DNA of 64,000 bases from an uncultured Sphingomonadaceae bacterium. Its GTDB lineage: Bacteria; Pseudomonadota; Alphaproteobacteria; Sphingomonadales; Sphingomonadaceae. The translations under genes were made by a program, and so were the position numbers. The DNA is taken from NCBI GenBank assembly GCA_947504025.1, contig CANNFX010000001.1, forward strand, positions 558,001 through 622,000. Reading direction: 5' to 3'. The notes under the pieces were generated by a model. The model saw only the letters and a list, made by a program, of their open reading frames with translations, had not been told where the DNA came from and searched no databases. Positions 38,023 to 47,621 of this stretch are shown here, piece by piece; the first letter of the stretch is position 1; every line of letters begins with the position of its first letter.

Positions 38023-38862
38023 TTATGTCCCGGTGGCAGGCGCAGCCACCTGATTTGAGATCGAGGCCGGTGCCGCACCGCGCGCAAGTAGCGCTTCAGC
38101 GGTTACCGGAATGTCCTTCATCGTTGCGAGCCCGTCAGCCAACTTTGGAACTGACCTACCACCAATTGTAATTGCCAACGCATCCGGGCGACCAGTCCAC
38201 AGCTGAGGGCCCTCGGCGTCGGCAGGAACGGTGTACCGTTCGTTCATTGCCATCTGCTTCTGCATTAGCTGGCTTCCGTTCACGTCGTAAAACTTGACCC
38301 AGATACCTTCTTCCAACGCGGTAAAAACAACCGGTCCGCCAGTGGTATCTGCTGTATCGTTAGCCAGTTCGTCATCAGTCCCGTCCGCCTGCGCAAGGGC
38401 GGCTTGTTCATCCTGCAAGGCAGGCAAATCTGCGCCCGGGTTTAATAATGGGCGAAAGAACATGTAGACGCCTGCAATCAACAAGATCGCCGCACACACC
38501 ATAGCAAAGGCAAGTTTGCCCGACGGCACGCGGGCCGGATCGCCAGGTTCGAAGGTCGCGCCGCCACGTGCATTATCGTCATTACTGGCGGCATTTAACT
38601 CTTCACGCACCTGACCGGCGACTTCCATTTCATCAAGACCGACCATCCGGGCATAGGTCCGCGAAAAGCCAACCGCGTAGGTACGGCCCGGAAGTTTTGC
38701 GAATTTGCCCGCTTCGATCAATTCAATATGGCGTTCATTGATGCGCGTTTCAGCACCCACCTGCGCAACTGACAAGCCTTGGGCTTCACGGGCGGCGCGC
38801 AGCCGTTCGCCTACACCCCCAAGTGCAAGCTGTTCTTCATAATACTCTTCTTCATCGGCCAT
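38023..38862 (-). CDS. rodZ: RodZ-like cytoskeletal membrane protein
   Basis: A 279-residue bitopic protein. A helix-turn-helix domain lies at about 18-80 (GERLRAAREAQGLSVAQVG), as in RodZ, where it contacts MreB. A transmembrane segment lies at about 117-136. The periplasmic DUF4115 domain at about 195-260 (ALEEGIWVKFYDVNG) completes the RodZ layout. It probably links MreB to wall synthesis in the elongasome. The ATG at 38862 starts MADEEEYYEE; upstream in-frame sequence looks non-coding. A TTTACATGTAAA palindrome lies about 80 bases upstream. Confidence 0.88.
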   Translation of the reverse strand: MADEEEYYEEQLALGGVGERLRAAREAQGLSVAQVGAETRINERHIELIEAGKFAKLPGRTYAVGFSRTYARMVGLDEMEVAGQVREELNAASNDDNARGGATFEPGDPARVPSGKLAFAMVCAAILLIAGVYMFFRPLLNPGADLPALQDEQAALAQADGTDDELANDTADTTGGPVVFTALEEGIWVKFYDVNGSQLMQKQMAMNERYTVPADAEGPQLWTGRPDALAITIGGRSVPKLADGLATMKDIPVTAEALLARGAAPASISNQVAAPATGT

Positions 38863-39036
38863 CGTGGTTCCGCAAATATCTGGGCATCGTCCCGTTGGTG
38901 CATGACAACGAGTCATAGCCCTTCAAGTCAAGGGCGCATTTACATGTAAAGTTCCGGCTGCGACAAAATGGCGCTCTTGCGCGACGAAGTTTCCGCTGCG
39001 CAAACCAGCACATGGCGCAATGCGAGAAAGGAACAC

Positions 39037-41307
39037 TTAGTCCGTTTCGATCCCACGTTCTTCAGCCCATGCCAGCATGGTCGCGCGCAAATCTTCTGGT
39101 GGAGAGATCAGCCAACCGTTCATTGCTTCACCGATTTCGGTAAGATCGACTTTACGGACCAACTCCTTGATCGGGCCGACTGCCGCTGGTGTAATCGACA
39201 GACGGCGAATACCCAGGCCAAGTAGCGCCAACGCTTCCAATCTGCGCCCACCCATTTCACCGCATACCGCGACGTCGATTTGGCTTCCAATCGTAGATTG
39301 CACAATGCGGCGCAAGAAACGGAGGATCGCCGGGCTTAACCAGTCATAGCGTTCAGCAAGCTTGGGATTGGCCCGGTCGGCTGCAAACAGGAACTGCGTC
39401 AAATCATTGGTACCAATAGAAATAAACGACAGTTTGGGCACCAAAATGTCGAGCACTTCGGCCAAGGCCGGAACTTCCAACATAGCGCCATAGCGGATTT
39501 GATCAGGCAGAACCTTCTTCTGCTTTTTTAAGAAGGCGATCTGCTCTTCGAACACGCATTTGGCGGCGTCGAACTCCCATGGCTCGGACACCATAGGGAA
39601 CATCACGTTCAGATTGCGTCCGGCCGAAGCTTCCAGCAGCGACCGAGCTTGCGCTTTGAGGAGGCCCTTGCGCTCCATCGCCAGCCGCAACGCACGCCAC
39701 CCCATAGCGGGGTTCTCCTCACGGATTGCATGTTCGCTATTTAGATAGGGCACGGCTTTGTCACCGCCGATATCGACAGTTCGAAAAATCACCGGCTTGT
39801 CGCCAGCTGAATCAAGAACATCGCGGTAAAGTCGGACCTGCCGGTCACGCGCGGGCATGGTGGCAGAAACGAGAAATTGGAACTCCGTACGGAAAAGGCC
39901 GATCCCGTCGGCCCCTGTTAGGCTGAGCGCTGACATATCGTCGCGCAGCCCGGCATTCATCATCACATGAACCCGTGTGCCGTCACGGCTGAAAGGTTCG
40001 ACATCGCGCATGGCCGCATAGGCCGCTTGCCGTTTGCGGTTTTTCGCAAAGCGGGTTTCGAATGTGTCGATGATCGTCTGGCTCGGCCGCAAGGTAACCG
40101 CAGCCCGGTCGGCATCAATCAGGATGTGATCACCCTCGCGCAAATGGCTGCGAAGGCCACCAACCTGACCGAGTACGGGAATGCCCATAGCCCGCGCTAC
40201 GATCACAACATGCGCAGTGAGCGAGCCTTCTTCCAGCACAACCCCCTTCAAGCGGCGCTTGTCATACTCGAGCAGTTCCGCAGGCCCGAGATTTCGCGCG
40301 ATCAGAATGGTGTCTCCGCGCAACCCCTTGGTCGCCGCAGTGCCGAGTTGCCCCGAAACAATGCGCAACAAACGGTTCGCGAGATCTTCGAGATCGTGCA
40401 TCCGGTCACGTAGCAAGGGATCATCAATCTCACGCATCCGCATCCGTGTGCGTTGTTGAACCCGCTCAATCGCAGCTTCCGCGGTCAACCCGCTATCGAT
40501 TGCCTCATTGATGCGCCGGCCCCAGCCTTCGTCATAGGCGAACATCTTATAAGTCTGCAGGACTTCTTCGCCATCGCCGCCAATGCCGAACTCAGCCTGG
40601 CTTGTCATATGGTCGATCTGCTCGCGCATCCGGTCGAACGCGCGATAAACCCGCTGGCGTTCGGCTTCTATGTCGTCAGCCACCGTCTGTTCGATGGTGA
40701 TGCGCGGCTGGTGATATACCGCAGTACCGCTGGCGAGCCCCTTCACTAGCGCAAGACCGTCTAACTTCAGGGATTCCGCAAGATTACCTTGCCCGTCACC
40801 GGCATCCTCGCCGTCGACCAATTCGGCATTGTCGATCAATTCGGCAAGCACCATCGCAACGGTTTGTAGCGCCTCAATCTCCACATCTTCATATTTGCGC
40901 GGATCGACATGTTGAACATTCAGCACGCCAATCGCACGCTGGCGACGTACAATCGGCACGCCAGCGAAGGAGTGATACATATCCTCGCCTGTTTCAGGGC
41001 GGTGCGCGAAATCTGGATGGGCGGCAGCCTCGGCCAGATTGAGCGTTTCAACATGGTCAGCGATCTGGCCGGTAAGACCCTCGCCAATTCCGAGGCGGGT
41101 CACGTGGACTGCAGTTTGGTTCAGGCCGCGAGTAGCAAATAGCTCCAGCGAACCCTCACGCAGGAGGTAGATCGAGCAAACCTCGCTATCCAGCTCCTCG
41201 CCGATAATCTGGACAACCTGATCAAGCTTTCCCTGCGCGTGGATGCGCGACGCCATCACTTCATGAAGGCGGCTCAGGATTGTTCGTGCTGACGTGGCTG
41301 CACTCAT
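39037..41307 (-). CDS. ptsP: Phosphoenolpyruvate-protein phosphotransferase of the nitrogen PTS (EI-Ntr)
   Basis: A 756-residue EI-Ntr. An N-terminal GAF domain (about 20-165) is followed by the EI phosphotransferase domains. The phospho-His is H366 in GSLTAHVVIVAR; the usual form is TSHAAIVAR, so Val replaces Ala but His is kept. The C-terminal PEP-binding barrel has FRTEFQFL and a SIGTNDLTQF motif. It starts the PEP to EI-Ntr to NPr to EIIA-Ntr cascade that links nitrogen and potassium status to regulation. A K+ channel gene lies in the same window but is not adjacent. Confidence 0.95.
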   Translation of the reverse strand: MSAATSARTILSRLHEVMASRIHAQGKLDQVVQIIGEELDSEVCSIYLLREGSLELFATRGLNQTAVHVTRLGIGEGLTGQIADHVETLNLAEAAAHPDFAHRPETGEDMYHSFAGVPIVRRQRAIGVLNVQHVDPRKYEDVEIEALQTVAMVLAELIDNAELVDGEDAGDGQGNLAESLKLDGLALVKGLASGTAVYHQPRITIEQTVADDIEAERQRVYRAFDRMREQIDHMTSQAEFGIGGDGEEVLQTYKMFAYDEGWGRRINEAIDSGLTAEAAIERVQQRTRMRMREIDDPLLRDRMHDLEDLANRLLRIVSGQLGTAATKGLRGDTILIARNLGPAELLEYDKRRLKGVVLEEGSLTAHVVIVARAMGIPVLGQVGGLRSHLREGDHILIDADRAAVTLRPSQTIIDTFETRFAKNRKRQAAYAAMRDVEPFSRDGTRVHVMMNAGLRDDMSALSLTGADGIGLFRTEFQFLVSATMPARDRQVRLYRDVLDSAGDKPVIFRTVDIGGDKAVPYLNSEHAIREENPAMGWRALRLAMERKGLLKAQARSLLEASAGRNLNVMFPMVSEPWEFDAAKCVFEEQIAFLKKQKKVLPDQIRYGAMLEVPALAEVLDILVPKLSFISIGTNDLTQFLFAADRANPKLAERYDWLSPAILRFLRRIVQSTIGSQIDVAVCGEMGGRRLEALALLGLGIRRLSITPAAVGPIKELVRKVDLTEIGEAMNGWLISPPEDLRATMLAWAEERGIETD

Positions 41308-41411
41308 GAGGGTAGCCTACCGCAAATCATGTTGCAGGGGAATGACTCAAGGCAGTGACCGGGCAGGATTATTTCTGTGTGCGAGCCGACTATGGTGAAG
41401 CGGAAGAACCT

Positions 41412-41567
41412 TCAGATATGCGAAAGTTCTTCCTTGATAAGGAGCTTCTTTTTCTTGAGCTCGTGGATCGCCGTCTCGTTGGGCTGCGGTCGCCTCTGTT
41501 CATCGCGAATGCGGGCTTCCAAGCCAGCATGTTTGCTCTGTAGGGCGGTGGCGTGAGACGTTTCCAT
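41412..41567 (-). CDS. DUF465 (YdcH-like) small protein
   Basis: A 51-residue protein of DUF465, a family of short helical proteins of unknown function. It has the helical hairpin pattern with LEARIRDEQRRP and a Lys-rich segment ELKKKKLLIKEEL. The ATG at 41567 has AAAAGGAGT six bases upstream. Further upstream sequence in frame is not protein-like. A second DUF465 gene lies at 41755 on the opposite strand, so the two diverge across 187 bases. Confidence 0.82.
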   Translation of the reverse strand: METSHATALQSKHAGLEARIRDEQRRPQPNETAIHELKKKKLLIKEELSHI

Positions 41568-41754
41568 CAAAGACTCCTTTTCGGTTACGGCGTTCCGCTC
41601 CGACTCGGGTTTTGACGGCCGAGCCGTGCAGTTACAATCAAACACAAACAACGTGCCTTGCGAAGCCCTTCCTTTGCGTTAAGCGGTTACTAGCTGTTTA
41701 TGCGCGATAGAATTTCACCGGGCTGTCGCTGGCCGGACCTGCAGGAGAGAATTC

Positions 41755-41952
41755 GTGAGTGAGGAAGAAATGCGCAAGCGGCTCGCAGTGCTTCGCACCG
41801 AACATCGCGATCTCGACGCTGCGATCGACGCACTCACTGCCGCTGGATCGCAAGATCAACTGCAGATCGCACGGCTCAAGAAACGTAAGCTGGGCCTAAA
41901 AGATCAGATCGCGATTTTCGAAGATTACCTGCTTCCAGACATTATCGCATAG
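41755..41952 (+). CDS. DUF465 (YdcH-like) small protein
   Basis: A 65-residue DUF465 protein. The helical hairpin contains LRTEHRDLDAAIDAL and RLKKRKLGLKDQI, which are typical. The start is GTG at 41755, with GCAGGAGAGA just upstream, so the GTG is well supported. It diverges from a shorter DUF465 gene. The two share the KK(R/K)KL core, which suggests an old duplication. It is followed by 154 bases before the DUF1465 gene. Confidence 0.85.
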   Translation: MSEEEMRKRLAVLRTEHRDLDAAIDALTAAGSQDQLQIARLKKRKLGLKDQIAIFEDYLLPDIIA

Positions 41953-42020
41953 GCCTTGAAACGGCCGGAAATACGTCACTTTTATCATATTAATCGGCCG
42001 GCAGGCATCAAAGCGTTCCC

Positions 42021-42039
42021 ATTCGGGACAGTCCCGAAT
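42021..42039. promoter_or_regulatory. Perfect 19-bp palindrome (candidate operator)
   Basis: ATTCGGGACAGTCCCGAAT reads the same on both strands apart from its central base (9-1-9). It lies 68 bases upstream of the DUF1465 start and within a non-coding gap. Its length and odd centre suit a dimeric transcription factor. No T-run follows, so it is unlikely to be a terminator. Confidence 0.45.
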
Positions 42040-42106
42040 CGGGCCGTGGAAAAGGGGACACCTACCTTGGCTTTGCAGCCTTCCGGGGGCTAGCGCTGGA
42101 TAACGC

Positions 42107-42571
42107 ATGATTCAGCCAACGAACATCAATCCACATATCGTGGAAATGCTTTACAGCGAAGCTTTGCTTCTCGCTGATGACGTGCGCGCGGCATTTCAGA
42201 TTGACGGTAAACTTGTTGGCGGTGAAACCGGCGACGATCTGGCGAGGATTGCGTTATCCTGCGAAGGGCTGCGGACAACCACTCGGATGATGCATGCACT
42301 GGCTTGGTTGCTCAACCGTAGAGCGCACTTCTCCGGCAATCTGAGCGAATTCCAATTGCGGCGGCACGGCAGCTTACCGTCGGACAACCCTTCGGATGCT
42401 GATCAGCTGGCAATGTTGGATACAGAGTTACAAAAACTTGTTTCACAGACCGAGAAATTCCATGCACGCATCGCACGGCTGGACCGTGCTTGGCGCGAAA
42501 AATTCACGATGCACCCCTCCGCGATCCACAGGCTGCATGACAGGTTAGGCCGCGAAATCGCACAGCTATGA
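42107..42571 (+). CDS. DUF1465 family protein
   Basis: A 154-residue protein of DUF1465, conserved in alphaproteobacteria. The N-terminal YSEALLLADDVRAAF and the central TRMMHALAWLLNRRA are recognisable. A C-terminal helical region follows. The family has no membrane segment and its function is not well established; homologues are often linked to cell-cycle regulation. A perfect 19-bp palindrome lies upstream. No good Shine-Dalgarno directly precedes the ATG. It is convergent with the broken glpK gene. Confidence 0.85.
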   Translation: MIQPTNINPHIVEMLYSEALLLADDVRAAFQIDGKLVGGETGDDLARIALSCEGLRTTTRMMHALAWLLNRRAHFSGNLSEFQLRRHGSLPSDNPSDADQLAMLDTELQKLVSQTEKFHARIARLDRAWREKFTMHPSAIHRLHDRLGREIAQL

Positions 42572-42573
42572 AT

Positions 42574-44047
42574 TTAGGCTGCCGCTAGCGCCCTACGCCA
42601 GCGCGCTAGGCGATCTTCGCGTGTTTCCGCATCCATCTGAGGCACGAAGTGATCAACCGCACCACGCATTGATTGCGCCGCTTCTTCGAGAGACATAAAC
42701 ATCCCTACGCCAACACCGGCAAGCATCGCGGCGCCCAAAGCCGTAGTCTCAACAAATTCGGGGCGCTCGACAGGTAAATTCATCACATTTGCAAGATCTT
42801 GTGCCATCCAATTATTCGCGCTCATCCCGCCATCGATTTTCAGGCTAGCCCAAGCTGCGCCGTCAGCTGCAAATGCCTCGGCCAGATCATGCGTTTGATG
42901 CGCCATCGCCTCCAACCCAGCACGGGCAATCTGCGCCCTTCCGCTGGCGAAACTGAGGCCCGCAAACACGCCTCGTGCGTCAGAACGCCAATGCGGAGCT
43001 CCCAAGCCTGATAGGGCAGGCACAATAACAACTTCTCCACTGTCCTCGACCGAGCGGGCCAGTTCTTCAGTCTCCGCGGCAGTACCTATGATCCCGAGCG
43101 CATCGCGGATGCCATTGAACCAAGCTGCCCGCGACAAATACCGATCCTTCAAGTGCATAAATTCGTTCGCCGCCAAGTTGGTAGAGGACAGTCCCAAGCA
43201 GCCGGTGGTCTGAGAATGGTACTTCCCGCCCCTTATTAGTTAGTACAAATGCGCCCGTGCCATACGTTGCCTTGCTGTCCCCCACCGACAGGCACCCCTG
43301 CCCGATGGTCGCCGATTGCTGATCTCCGGCAAGACCTGTGATCGGGATCGGCGTACCGAAAATTTCGCTTCCAGTAACACCGATAGCTCCGGCGTTATCG
43401 ACCACATCGGGTAATGTACCGCGGGGGACACCAAACAGCTCGCACAGCTCGTCGCTCCAGTCAGCACCGAGCAGCGGCAAGAGCAACGTCCGGCTGGCAT
43501 TGCTCGCATCGCTGACATGCATTGCACCGCCCGTTAACTTGTAGACGAGCCAGCACTCGACCGTGCCAAAGGCAAGTGTCCCTGCATCCGCTGCCGCGCG
43601 AACTGCATCGTCATTGTCCAACATCCAACGCATTTTCGTGGCGGAGAAATAAGGGTCGAGGAGCAGGCCGGTCTGCTGCTGCACCATTGCCTCGCGGCCG
43701 GCCTCTCGTAGCTTTTCGCAGAAATCAGCGGTCCGCCGATCCTGCCAAACAATCGCACGGGCAAGAGGCTCACCTGTCTCGCGGTCCCAGGCAACGATCG
43801 TTTCACGCTGGTTCGTGATGCCAATAGCCGCAATATTCTTCGCACCAGCCGCCGCGACAACGGATCGCGCACAAGCGAGCGTCCGTTCCCAGATCTCACC
43901 GGCATCATGCTCCACCCATCCCGGCCGCGGATAGTGCTGGGTCAACTCAGCCTGCTCGGTGCCATGCACACTGCCATCGCGGGCAAATAGCATCGCGCGA
44001 GTTGATGTGGTTCCGGCATCGAGGACGAGGATCATATCTTTGCTCAT
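42574..44047 (-). pseudogene. glpK: Glycerol kinase, interrupted by a single frameshift
   Basis: Two overlapping reading frames together make a full GlpK. The N-terminal part (from the ATG at 44047, MSKDMILVLDAGTTSTRAM) runs in frame to residue 312 (VQW). The C-terminal part (RDALGIIGTAAETEELA onward, ending at 42574) is in another frame. The switch lies at 43108-43111, where CATC stands where a single codon is expected. Removing one base restores 490 residues, normal for GlpK. Motifs such as ITNQRETIVAWDR and GLGAPHW are intact on either side. So this is either a very recent mutation or a sequencing error. No glpF or glpD is adjacent. Confidence 0.9.
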
Positions 44048-44127
44048 CAATAAACTTTGACCGCGCAATCCAGTGATGTCGAGAGGCGAACTCGACAATC
44101 CCGCCATCGCGCACCATATCAGCCAAT

Positions 44128-44997
44128 ATGAAGGCTCCGCCCAAACCCTGGCCTACCGGCCTAGTCGAAACAGCCGAGCCGCTGGTTCGGCGTGTCCTCG
44201 CCCCTAATCCGTCACCGTATACTTACACCGGCACACAGACCTATCTGGTTGGTAATGCAGGCGATGTGGCGGTGATTGATCCAGGACCAAACGACGCGGA
44301 ACATATCGATGCCATTCTGGTAGCGGTGGGCGAAGCAACAATCACTGCGATCTGTTGCACTCACACCCACCGCGACCACTCGCCCGCCGCCGCACCGCTG
44401 GCGGAACGGACCGGTGCGCCGGTGGTTGGCTGCGCTCCGCTAGTGCTCGACGATGACGGACCGCGCTCCGATGCTCCGTTCGACAAGACCTATGCCCCCG
44501 ACCGTGTTTTGGAGGACGGCGAGAGCATGACCGGAACAGGATGGACCCTTACCGCTGTTCATACACCCGGTCATACATCGAACCACCTGTGTTTCGCCGT
44601 CGAAGAAAGCGGCGCTTTGTTTACGGGCGATCATGTAATGGGTTGGTCGACCAGCGTTATCGTGCCGCCCGACGGGGATATGGGCGATTATATGAAGAGC
44701 CTCGATAAACTCTATCAGCGCGAGGACACAGTCTATTACCCGGCACACGGTCCAGCCGTCACCAATCCCCGCCAGCTCGTGCGCGGCATGGTTGGTCATC
44801 GCCGGCAACGAGAAAACCAGATTGTCCGCCTGCTCAGCGAAGAAGCCCGCCCAATCGAGGCAATGGTGCCGCTGATGTATAAAGGTCTCGACAAGCGGCT
44901 TATCGGCGCTGCCGGTATGAGCGTAAAAGCTCATTTGCTCGACATGGAACGCAGGGGCATGGTCGCTCGTTCGGAGGATATATGGCAAATACTGTAG
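44128..44997 (+). CDS. MBL-fold metallo-hydrolase (LACTB2-like)
   Basis: A 289-residue metallo-beta-lactamase-fold enzyme. The metal motif HTHRDH is at 79-84. Further His and Asp ligands lie in HTPGHTSNHL and TGDHVMGW. A C-terminal winged-helix-like segment (about 215-289) matches the LACTB2 group, whose members include endoribonucleases. It overlaps the next gene by 16 bases and diverges from glpK. The substrate is unknown. Confidence 0.85.
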   Translation: MKAPPKPWPTGLVETAEPLVRRVLAPNPSPYTYTGTQTYLVGNAGDVAVIDPGPNDAEHIDAILVAVGEATITAICCTHTHRDHSPAAAPLAERTGAPVVGCAPLVLDDDGPRSDAPFDKTYAPDRVLEDGESMTGTGWTLTAVHTPGHTSNHLCFAVEESGALFTGDHVMGWSTSVIVPPDGDMGDYMKSLDKLYQREDTVYYPAHGPAVTNPRQLVRGMVGHRRQRENQIVRLLSEEARPIEAMVPLMYKGLDKRLIGAAGMSVKAHLLDMERRGMVARSEDIWQIL

Positions 44998-45668
44998 AAC
45001 CGACCGAAACCGAACAAGACAATGTCTCGCCTGAGATATCACGCACACAACCGCTTGCGCTTGTGCAGGGCGTTCCCTGGCTGCTCTTTATTGTCGCTCT
45101 CGCGCTTATCGCATGGTTGGGCTGGAAAGCCTTTGGACCAAAGGATCTGGGTGACCCACTTGCGACCAGCCTGGTGGCCTTCGAAAAGCAGAACACACTG
45201 ACAGTTTTCTCGGCCCAGCTTGCACCCGTTGTGGCGAGCAACGACAGCCGGTTGTTTGGCACGATTCAAAGCCGTCAGGTCGCGGTGATCCCTTCGCGGG
45301 TCGATTACACGCTCGACCTTTCGGAAATGAATGCCAGCCGCCTCAAATGGGATGCAGATAGCGAAACACTCGACGTCCAAATCCCGGCAGTTAAGGTCGG
45401 CAAGCCCAACCTCGATGAGGGCCGGGCACAGTATTTGCGCGAAGGAATCTGGATCAGCCGCGACGCACAGGACAGTCTGACGCGCAAAAATACGAAGCTT
45501 GCTGAACAGCAAGCAGTCACTCAGGCGGGGAATCCGATCCTTTTGGGGCTTGCGCGGACGGCCGCAAAGGATGCAATCCGCCAAAACTTAGCTATACCCT
45601 TGCAAGTTGCCGGATATGGCAATGTTACCGTGAATGTCCGCTTCGATGGCGAGAAAGTGACTAAATGA
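44982..45668 (+). CDS. DUF4230 membrane-anchored protein
   Basis: A 228-residue protein. A single membrane segment lies at about 31-49. The periplasmic part has the DUF4230 pattern (FSAQLAPVVASNDSR and a stretch of amphipathic beta strands). Function is unknown. The start overlaps the metallo-hydrolase by 16 bases and its stop overlaps nadA by 4 bases, so the three are co-translated. Confidence 0.8.
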   Translation: MANTVEPTETEQDNVSPEISRTQPLALVQGVPWLLFIVALALIAWLGWKAFGPKDLGDPLATSLVAFEKQNTLTVFSAQLAPVVASNDSRLFGTIQSRQVAVIPSRVDYTLDLSEMNASRLKWDADSETLDVQIPAVKVGKPNLDEGRAQYLREGIWISRDAQDSLTRKNTKLAEQQAVTQAGNPILLGLARTAAKDAIRQNLAIPLQVAGYGNVTVNVRFDGEKVTK

Positions 45669-46651
45669 GCGTCGAGACTAAAGTTCCAACCGGCACAGAT
45701 CTGATTGCCGAAATTAATCGCCTGCGTAAGGACCGCAATGCGATCATTCTCGCGCATTACTATCAGCGCCCGGAGATTCAGGACATTGCCGACTATGTCG
45801 GTGACAGTCTGCAGCTAAGCCAGAAGGCCGCAGAGACCGACGCCGATGTCATCGCATTCTGCGGTGTAAAGTTCATGGCTGACACTGCCAAAATTCTGTC
45901 ACCTGAAAAGATCGTAGTGCTGCCCGACATGGATGCCGGTTGCAGCCTTGAGGACAGTTGCCCGCCCGACAAATTCAAGGCGTTTCGCGAGGCGCATCCC
46001 GACCACATCGCACTGACCTACATCAATTGCTCGACCGAAGTGAAAGCGCTTAGCGACGTCATCGTCACCAGCTCCAGCGCCGAGACGATCCTGCAGCAGA
46101 TACCTGAAAGCCAACCGATCATCTTCGGTCCTGACCGCCACCTCGGCGGCTATCTCAACCGCAAATTCGATCGCGACATGTTGCTGTGGCCCGGTGTCTG
46201 CATTGTCCACGAAGCTTTCAGCGAAACCGAACTGCTCAAGCTGAAAGAACAGCATCCCGATGCCCCGATTGCGGCGCACCCCGAATGCCCTGCGCATATC
46301 GTCGAACATGCCGATTATGTCGGTTCGACCAGCGGTATCTTAAAATACGCGCAGGATTTCCCCGGCGACACGCTGATCGTTGCGACCGAACCCCATATCA
46401 TCCACCAGATGGAAAAGGCGCTGCCGAATAAGAATTTCATCGGTGCACCGGGTGCAGACGGCAACTGCAACTGCAACATCTGTCCCTATATGGCGCTTAA
46501 TACGATGGAAAAGCTCTACACCGCCCTGCGCGATCTGGAGCCGCGCATCGAGATCGAAGAAAGCCTGCGCCTCAAGGCAAAGGAAAGCCTCGATAAGATG
46601 CTTGAGATGGCCAGCGGAACCGTGGGTATGGGTGACCTAGGCCGGGCTTAA
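45665..46651 (+). CDS. nadA: Quinolinate synthase
   Basis: Makes quinolinate from iminoaspartate and dihydroxyacetone phosphate in NAD synthesis. It has 328 residues. The 4Fe-4S ligands are expected at C93 (DAGCSL), a Cys in HPECPAHIV and a Cys in the CNCNICPYM region. The N-terminal ILAHYYQRPEIQDIADYVGDS is typical. ATGA links it to the DUF4230 gene. nadB and nadC are not in the window. Its stop overlaps the convergent EamA gene by 4 bases. Confidence 0.95.
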   Translation: MSVETKVPTGTDLIAEINRLRKDRNAIILAHYYQRPEIQDIADYVGDSLQLSQKAAETDADVIAFCGVKFMADTAKILSPEKIVVLPDMDAGCSLEDSCPPDKFKAFREAHPDHIALTYINCSTEVKALSDVIVTSSSAETILQQIPESQPIIFGPDRHLGGYLNRKFDRDMLLWPGVCIVHEAFSETELLKLKEQHPDAPIAAHPECPAHIVEHADYVGSTSGILKYAQDFPGDTLIVATEPHIIHQMEKALPNKNFIGAPGADGNCNCNICPYMALNTMEKLYTALRDLEPRIEIEESLRLKAKESLDKMLEMASGTVGMGDLGRA

Positions 46652-47568
46652 CCTTGCTTGGCAGTGCCCCGTTTGCTGCGCGCTATAACCAGCGCCGCAG
46701 CAACCAGCGCCATTCCTAACACATCAAGTAGTCCAAGCGCCTCATCAAAGCGGAGCCAGCCGACCAGCGCTGCGATGGCCGGCTGGGTTAGCAGCGCCAT
46801 GCCAATGATCAGCGGCGGGAAATGCTTGAGCGACCAGACCAGCAGGCCTTGCCCGATGAGTTGGCTAGAAAGAGCCAAAACGATCACGGGCCACCATATT
46901 TGCGGCATTACTGACTCGCCCAACATCAGCGCGATCATCAATAAAATGGGCGCTCCGATGAGGCTCGACCAGCTCAGTAACGTCCAGTTCCCGTAACTGG
47001 CCCGGGCCCGCTGCAGGAATAGGATGTAAAAAGTATAGCAGAACCCCGCGAAGATGCAGAACAGGTCGCCCACCAGATAACGCGGGTCGATATCCAAACT
47101 GCGACCGAGAAGAATTGCAGCCCCGGCTAGTGCGGCGAGCACGGCGATTAACTCGCTAGCACCGGGCCTGCGCCCGAGCATGATTAGGCCCCAAGCCATA
47201 ATCAGGATGCTGCCTGAATTACCGAATAATGTCGCATTCCCAAGCCTGGTCTGCACAATCCCAATGTGCCAACTTGCCAAATCCAGCGCGAAAAATATCC
47301 CTGCTCCGAATGTCAGCAACCACAGACCGCGAGTAATCGAAACGCTGCCGCCTTGCTCTCGCCGTGCCAACCAAAAAAGAAATGGCAGAGCCAGCACTAA
47401 CCGCCAAAATCCCGTAGAAACGGGGCCGGTGTCGGCTAGCCGGACAAACCAGGGCCCAAGCGCCAACGCGGCATTTCCACCTAGCAACGCAGCCAACGCA
47501 ACCCAGCGTGGAAACTCCACTACGGTTTCTTGAGCGGGCACAAGTTTTGGCTCAGTTGCATTCACCAT
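46648..47568 (-). CDS. EamA-family (DMT) transporter
   Basis: A 306-residue membrane protein with about ten helices in two EamA repeats. LGGNAALALGPWFVRLAD and GLWLLTFGAGIFFALDLASW lie in the first, and LLTQPAIAALVGWLRFDEAL in the second. Such proteins usually export metabolites or amino acids; the substrate is not shown. Convergent with nadA and divergent from the ene-reductase gene. Confidence 0.88.
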   Translation of the reverse strand: MVNATEPKLVPAQETVVEFPRWVALAALLGGNAALALGPWFVRLADTGPVSTGFWRLVLALPFLFWLARREQGGSVSITRGLWLLTFGAGIFFALDLASWHIGIVQTRLGNATLFGNSGSILIMAWGLIMLGRRPGASELIAVLAALAGAAILLGRSLDIDPRYLVGDLFCIFAGFCYTFYILFLQRARASYGNWTLLSWSSLIGAPILLMIALMLGESVMPQIWWPVIVLALSSQLIGQGLLVWSLKHFPPLIIGMALLTQPAIAALVGWLRFDEALGLLDVLGMALVAAALVIARSKRGTAKQG

Positions 47569-47621
47569 TCCGCGTCCTTAGCTCCCTGAACACGAAAGCC
47601 CATCACAGAAAGGCCGATCCC

